64,000 nt of DNA from assembly GCA_963972255.1 (NCBI GenBank), contig CAXATO010000012.1, positions 109,233 through 173,232 of the forward strand, in the 5' to 3' direction. This document shows positions 61,100 to 64,000 of the stretch, piece after piece. This DNA is from UBA1479 sp002706405 (GTDB lineage Bacteria > Pseudomonadota > Alphaproteobacteria > Rhodospirillales > Casp-alpha2). The notes beneath the pieces were generated by a model. The model saw nothing but the letters and a program-made list of their open reading frames with translations. It did no database searches and was not told the origin of the DNA. Position numbers and translations under genes: made by a program. Position 1 is the stretch's first letter, and every line of letters begins with the position of its first letter.

Positions 61100-61885
61100 T
61101 CAGGTGCCGAGGAAGTCCGTGACGTGGCGCAGGAACAGGTCGGGCGCTTCCGCATGGGCCCAATGGCCGACGCCGGGCAGGACCTCGACGCGGGCGGCGG
61201 GAAACAGACGCTCGATCTCGCCGTGATGATGCGGGCCGATATAATCGGACGCCCCGCCGGCGAGGAACAGGGCCGGCCCGTGGTAGCTATGGCCATGGGG
61301 CGGCGTATCGAAGTCCAACAAGGCGTCCATGGCGCCACTCAAGGCCGCCAGATTGACCCGCCAGGAAAAGCCGTCGGACCCGCTTTCCAGATTCTGCAAC
61401 AGGAACGCCCGGATGCCCGGATTCTTCTCCACGGGGGCCAGTTGGGCGTCCGCCTCCTTGCGCGACGCGATCGCGGCCAGATCGATGGCGCGCAGCGCTT
61501 CGACATAATGGATGAACGTGCCGGGCGAAGGGGCGGGCGCGATGTCGACCACGGTCAGGCTGTCGACCAGTTCAGGATGGCTCAAGGCCAAGGTCATGGC
61601 GGCCTTGCCGCCCATGGAATGGCCGATGACGTCGGCGCTCCCCAAGCCGTGGGCGCGGATGAACTGAGTGACGTCGGCGGCCAGGGCCGGGTAGGTCATC
61701 TCCGGAGCCCAGGGGCTTTCCCCGTGATTGCGCAGGTCCAGGCAGAGAACCCGGCGCTGCGCGGACAGGGCCTTGGCGATCGCCCCCCAGTTGCGCTTGG
61801 AGCCGAACAGGCCGTGCAGAATCACCAGCGGCTTGCCGGCGCCGTTGTCCGTGAAGGCGAGGGAAAGAGGGGTTGGGTCCGCCAT
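61100..61885 (-). CDS. Alpha/beta hydrolase (YbfF-type esterase)
   Basis: A 261-residue alpha/beta hydrolase. The nucleophile elbow is VIGHSMGGKAAM, with the catalytic serine. The oxyanion region is VILHGLFGSKRNWG. The catalytic histidine lies in GVGHWAHAEAPDLF. It resembles YbfF-type esterases acting on short acyl or CoA thioesters. It starts at ATG 61885 and is single. A 38-bp gap separates it from the M23 gene upstream on the same strand, so the two may be cotranscribed. Confidence 0.92.
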   Translation of the reverse strand: MADPTPLSLAFTDNGAGKPLVILHGLFGSKRNWGAIAKALSAQRRVLCLDLRNHGESPWAPEMTYPALAADVTQFIRAHGLGSADVIGHSMGGKAAMTLALSHPELVDSLTVVDIAPAPSPGTFIHYVEALRAIDLAAIASRKEADAQLAPVEKNPGIRAFLLQNLESGSDGFSWRVNLAALSGAMDALLDFDTPPHGHSYHGPALFLAGGASDYIGPHHHGEIERLFPAARVEVLPGVGHWAHAEAPDLFLRHVTDFLGT

Positions 61886-61923
61886 GGAGGTCCGCCGATT
61901 TCTTGGGGCGGCGCCCGGTCGGA

Positions 61924-63324
61924 TTATCGGGCGTCCGCCACGTCGTGTTGGATGTCTGCCTTCTGGTTATCGTTCAGGCGGGCGAACTGCAAGTCCATCT
62001 GGTCCTTGGCGGCCAGGAATCGCTTCAGTTCCTTGCCTGTGAGCTTGCGGCCCGAGGGCATGCGCACGCTCAGCGGATTGACCTGCCGGCCGTCGACCAG
62101 AATTTCGTAATGCAGGTGCGGGCCCGTGGACCGGCCCGTGGTGCCGACATAGCCGATCACTTCGCCCTGGCGCACCCGCTTGCCCCGGCTGATCCCGCGG
62201 GCGAAGCCCTTCATATGGGCATAAGCCGTGTGGTAGCGCCCGTTGTGGCGGATGTTGATGTAATTGCCGTAGCCGCCCTTGCGCCCGGCGAAGGACACGA
62301 CGCCGTCGCCGGCGGCGTAGATCGGCGTGCCCCTGGAAGCGGCGAAGTCGACGCCGCGATGCATCTTGGTATAGCCCAGGATCGGATGGCGGCGTTTGCC
62401 GAATCCGGACGACAAGCGGGCGCCGTCGATGGGCGTGCGCATCAGCGCCTTGCGGGCGCCCTGGCCCTTGTCGTCGAAATAGTCGACGTCGCCTTCGGCG
62501 GTGACGAAACGATAGAGCGGCCGGCGGTCGCCGGACAGGGTCAAGGCCGCGAAATGCACGGTGCCGGCATGGACCAGGCGGCCCGCTTCATCGCGCACTT
62601 CCTCGTATGTGACCTCGAACGCGTCGCCGGCGCGGATATCGCGCTGGAAATCGACGTCCCAGGAATAGATTCGGATCAGTTCGGCCAGCACGTTGGCCGG
62701 CAGGCCCTGGGCCTCGCCCGCCAGGTAGAGGGAACTGGTGATGGGGGCGGCGACACGGGCCAGGGAGCGTTTGACCTTCTTGGCTTCCTTGGCGGCGGTG
62801 AAGCTGTTGTCGGCGTGGCGCTTGACCACGATTTCGTGACGGAAGTCCGGCTCGAACCCGAAGCCCATGAAGGTGCCGGGCTTGGCGCTGGTGCGGGGGC
62901 CGTCGGGCCCGCCCTGGGGCGCGCGGAATCGGACGACGATCTTTTGCCCGGGCAGCAGACGCCGGGGGTCGTAGGCGCCGGTGAAGGCGCGCATCGCCGC
63001 GTCGGCATCGGCACCGGTCACCCCGGCGCGGGCCAGGACGCCGGCCAGCGTTTCGCCGGGCCCGATGATCTCCGTGGCGCTGATCACGGCCGGGCCCTGA
63101 TCGGCGGTGTCCGTCTCGCGGCTGCCGGGATGGATGATACGGTGCGTCGCCAGGCCCGCGGCCGCGGCCGGATGGCCCAGGCTCAAGGGCGCCAGCGCAA
63201 AGGTCGGTTCGCCGTCGTCACCGGCCAGCTTGTTCAGATGATTAGGGGTCTTCAATACCAGTCCGGCCGAGCCCAGAACGACACCGAAGAACGCTCCCGC
63301 CGCAAGGAGTGTCCGCATACGCAT
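61924..63324 (-). CDS. M23 family peptidoglycan metallopeptidase
   Basis: A 466-residue cell-wall hydrolase. The N-terminus has a signal-anchor-like segment (LLAAGAFFGVVLGSAGLVL). A LysM-like region (about 115-165, ETLAGVLARAGVT) leads to the M23 domain near residues 330-440. The zinc site is visible as HRGVDFAASRGTPIYAAGDG, HTAYAHMKG and GPHLHYEIL. It cuts peptide bridges in peptidoglycan. ATG 63324 was chosen, with M22 two codons later as an alternative. The upstream leader contains three direct repeats (63341-63427). Confidence 0.92.
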   Translation of the reverse strand: MRMRTLLAAGAFFGVVLGSAGLVLKTPNHLNKLAGDDGEPTFALAPLSLGHPAAAAGLATHRIIHPGSRETDTADQGPAVISATEIIGPGETLAGVLARAGVTGADADAAMRAFTGAYDPRRLLPGQKIVVRFRAPQGGPDGPRTSAKPGTFMGFGFEPDFRHEIVVKRHADNSFTAAKEAKKVKRSLARVAAPITSSLYLAGEAQGLPANVLAELIRIYSWDVDFQRDIRAGDAFEVTYEEVRDEAGRLVHAGTVHFAALTLSGDRRPLYRFVTAEGDVDYFDDKGQGARKALMRTPIDGARLSSGFGKRRHPILGYTKMHRGVDFAASRGTPIYAAGDGVVSFAGRKGGYGNYINIRHNGRYHTAYAHMKGFARGISRGKRVRQGEVIGYVGTTGRSTGPHLHYEILVDGRQVNPLSVRMPSGRKLTGKELKRFLAAKDQMDLQFARLNDNQKADIQHDVADAR

Positions 63325-63810
63325 AAGAAGTCTGATACCCCGTTTTGCCCAGTCGGTTGTCCGCTCGCCCGCGAGACAGCCGTCGTTTGCCCAGTCAGGA
63401 CGCCGCCGCTTCTTCGTTTGCCCAGGCGGCGGGCCCGTACGTACATTTATAAAGCGCCGCGGAATCGGTCGGTCAGCCTTGTCCGATGCCGAATTCCCCG
63501 CACTTTCGCCTAACAATGTGTGGGGGACTGGGTGTTGTCAAGCATCGATCAGTGATTCATTCATAAGAATCAACATTATAGAAGATGACGCTTATATATT
63601 GTTTCATATAAGGCGCTTACGGCGCAGGAATTCAACGGGACTTCCGCTTCGCGGGCCGGGCGCGTCGCCCCAAAGCCGGCGGTGGTGCCGATGGCGGGCC
63701 GATTTGCCCCGACGATTCGTGATGCGGGGCGAATTTTTACCCTTCATTAAGGGGATCTGCGGCGGATTTCCGGGCTTTTTCATTGATTGCAAGAAAATGA
63801 CAAAAGAGGT
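63325..63810. other. Gene-free region between M23 gene and rrn promoter
   Basis: No gene is supported. It holds three direct repeats of CGTTTGCCCAG(T/G)C just upstream of the M23 gene, and a 7-bp inverted repeat CTTATAT ... ATATAAG (63591-63612). On the minus strand TTGACA at 63541-63536 with TTGTTA 19 bases on is a possible weak M23 promoter. The remaining sequence is of ordinary base composition. Confidence 0.55.
63341..63427 (-). repeat. Three direct repeats upstream of the M23 gene
   Basis: CGTTTTGCCCAGTC (63341), CGTTTGCCCAGTC (63384) and CGTTTGCCCAGGC (63415) are near-identical direct repeats, spaced 43 and 31 bases apart. They lie in the 5' leader of the M23 gene on its minus strand, where they read GACTGGGCAAACG. 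Function unknown; a protein-binding array is possible. Confidence 0.65.
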
Positions 63811-63839
63811 TTGACAGGGCGCGGCAGCCTGCGTATAAC
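63811..63839 (+). promoter_or_regulatory. Strong sigma-70 promoter, probably of an rrn operon
   Basis: TTGACA (63811-63816) and TATAAC (63834-63839) are separated by exactly 17 bases. No coding gene follows in the remaining 160 bases, but a boxA-like sequence does. This strength and the leader that follows are what is expected of a ribosomal RNA promoter. Confidence 0.85.
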
Positions 63840-64000
63840 CCCGCCTCCACCAGCGACGGGGGCGACGGCGACAAACCGGCCGCCCCCAAAATTGCACCGG
63901 TGGCGGGGACTTAGGTTCCCGAATGAATTCGCGGTTTCGGCCGCACGGCTGTTTGACATTGTGGTTAAGGAAGGGATACGCGGGCGGCGTTTAGTGCGCT
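63840..64000 (+). ncRNA. Presumed rrn operon leader (partial)
   Basis: The sequence after the promoter is GC-rich and non-coding. It contains the boxA-like site at 63947-63958 and ends in AAGGAAGGGATACGCGGGCG, split here as AAGGAAGGGATAC and GCGGGCG, typical of the region just before mature 16S rRNA. The mature gene is outside the window. No tRNA was seen. Confidence 0.6.
63947..63958 (+). promoter_or_regulatory. boxA-like antitermination element of an rRNA leader
   Basis: GGCTGTTTGACA (63947-63958) closely matches the rrn boxA core (TGCTCTTTAACA), and the next bases (TTGTGGTTAAGGAAGGGATA) resemble the 16S rRNA leaders of alphaproteobacteria. Together with the promoter at 63811 it suggests that the 16S gene begins shortly past position 64000. 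Confidence 0.75.

Noticed and set aside
63953..63958. TTGACA as a second promoter at the window end
   Set aside because: It lies inside the boxA-like element and has no -10 at proper spacing.

Overview
The window is GC-rich chromosomal DNA from an alphaproteobacterium, most likely of the Rhodospirillales type. This rests on gene content and order: a DUF1476 ATP-synthase inhibitor (zeta) homologue, DUF4167 and DUF1178 proteins, an NDUFAF5-like methyltransferase, a small-form PurL with separate PurS and PurQ, a flagellin-flaF pair, and the run lysC-ptsP-RodZ-like-ispG-hisS-(hemA)-prfA-prmC-DUF4167-clpB. Nearly all of it is dense, intact protein-coding sequence. No tRNA, CRISPR array, transposase or prophage was seen. 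The last bases look like the leader of a ribosomal RNA operon that begins just beyond the window.

Layout. 1-3.9 kb: rpsD with its own promoter and terminator, a SnoaL-like protein, and an ahpC-ahpF peroxide-defence unit. 3.9-4.2 kb: an AT-rich control region, two poly-G tracts and a terminator. 4.2-17.5 kb: the purine cluster on the minus strand (purB ... purC-purS-purQ ... purL-bolA-grxD). It is interrupted between purQ and purL by trkH, a PilZ protein, a TauD dioxygenase plus MmgE/PrpD catabolic pair behind a GntR-type palindrome, and a rhomboid protease. 17.6-27 kb: accessory genes, namely an acid-ceramidase-like amidase, a SAF-domain oxidoreductase, a CBS protein, an AT-rich VOC/LysR pair that looks foreign, an MFS transporter with a flavin reductase, and a class III nucleotide cyclase. 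27-34.3 kb: DUF2062 protein, a voltage-sensor and cyclic-nucleotide-binding channel, radC-map-sfsA, an NDUFAF5-like methyltransferase, comF, grxC and a nitrilase-family amidase. 34.4-42 kb: an OmpA-like porin, a secreted protein of unknown role, a second TauD/LysR pair, a methyltransferase, DUF1178, a 3-hydroxyisobutyrate-dehydrogenase-like enzyme and a histidine kinase. 42-61 kb: the conserved housekeeping run ubiG to clpB, then a zinc-ribbon methyltransferase, flagellin and flaF. 61-64 kb: an alpha/beta hydrolase, a LysM/M23-type peptidoglycan hydrolase, and the presumed rrn promoter and leader.

How the genes fit together. The core supplies translation (rpsD, hisS, prfA, prmC, map), purine synthesis, isoprenoid, quinone and tetrapyrrole precursors (ispG, ubiG, hemA), aspartate-family amino acids (lysC), nitrogen-PTS signalling (ptsP), protein quality control (clpB) and thiol/Fe-S chemistry (grxC, grxD-bolA, ahpCF). 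The accessory segments look like regulated catabolic or signalling cassettes dropped into conserved gene orders. Most notable are the TauD-PrpD operon with an exact palindrome on its promoter, a nucleotide cyclase next to a cyclic-nucleotide-binding channel with a complete voltage-sensor arginine ladder, and a glutamyl-tRNA reductase in a group where the C4 (ALA synthase) route is the rule. All functional statements are from reading the sequence; no database search was run.
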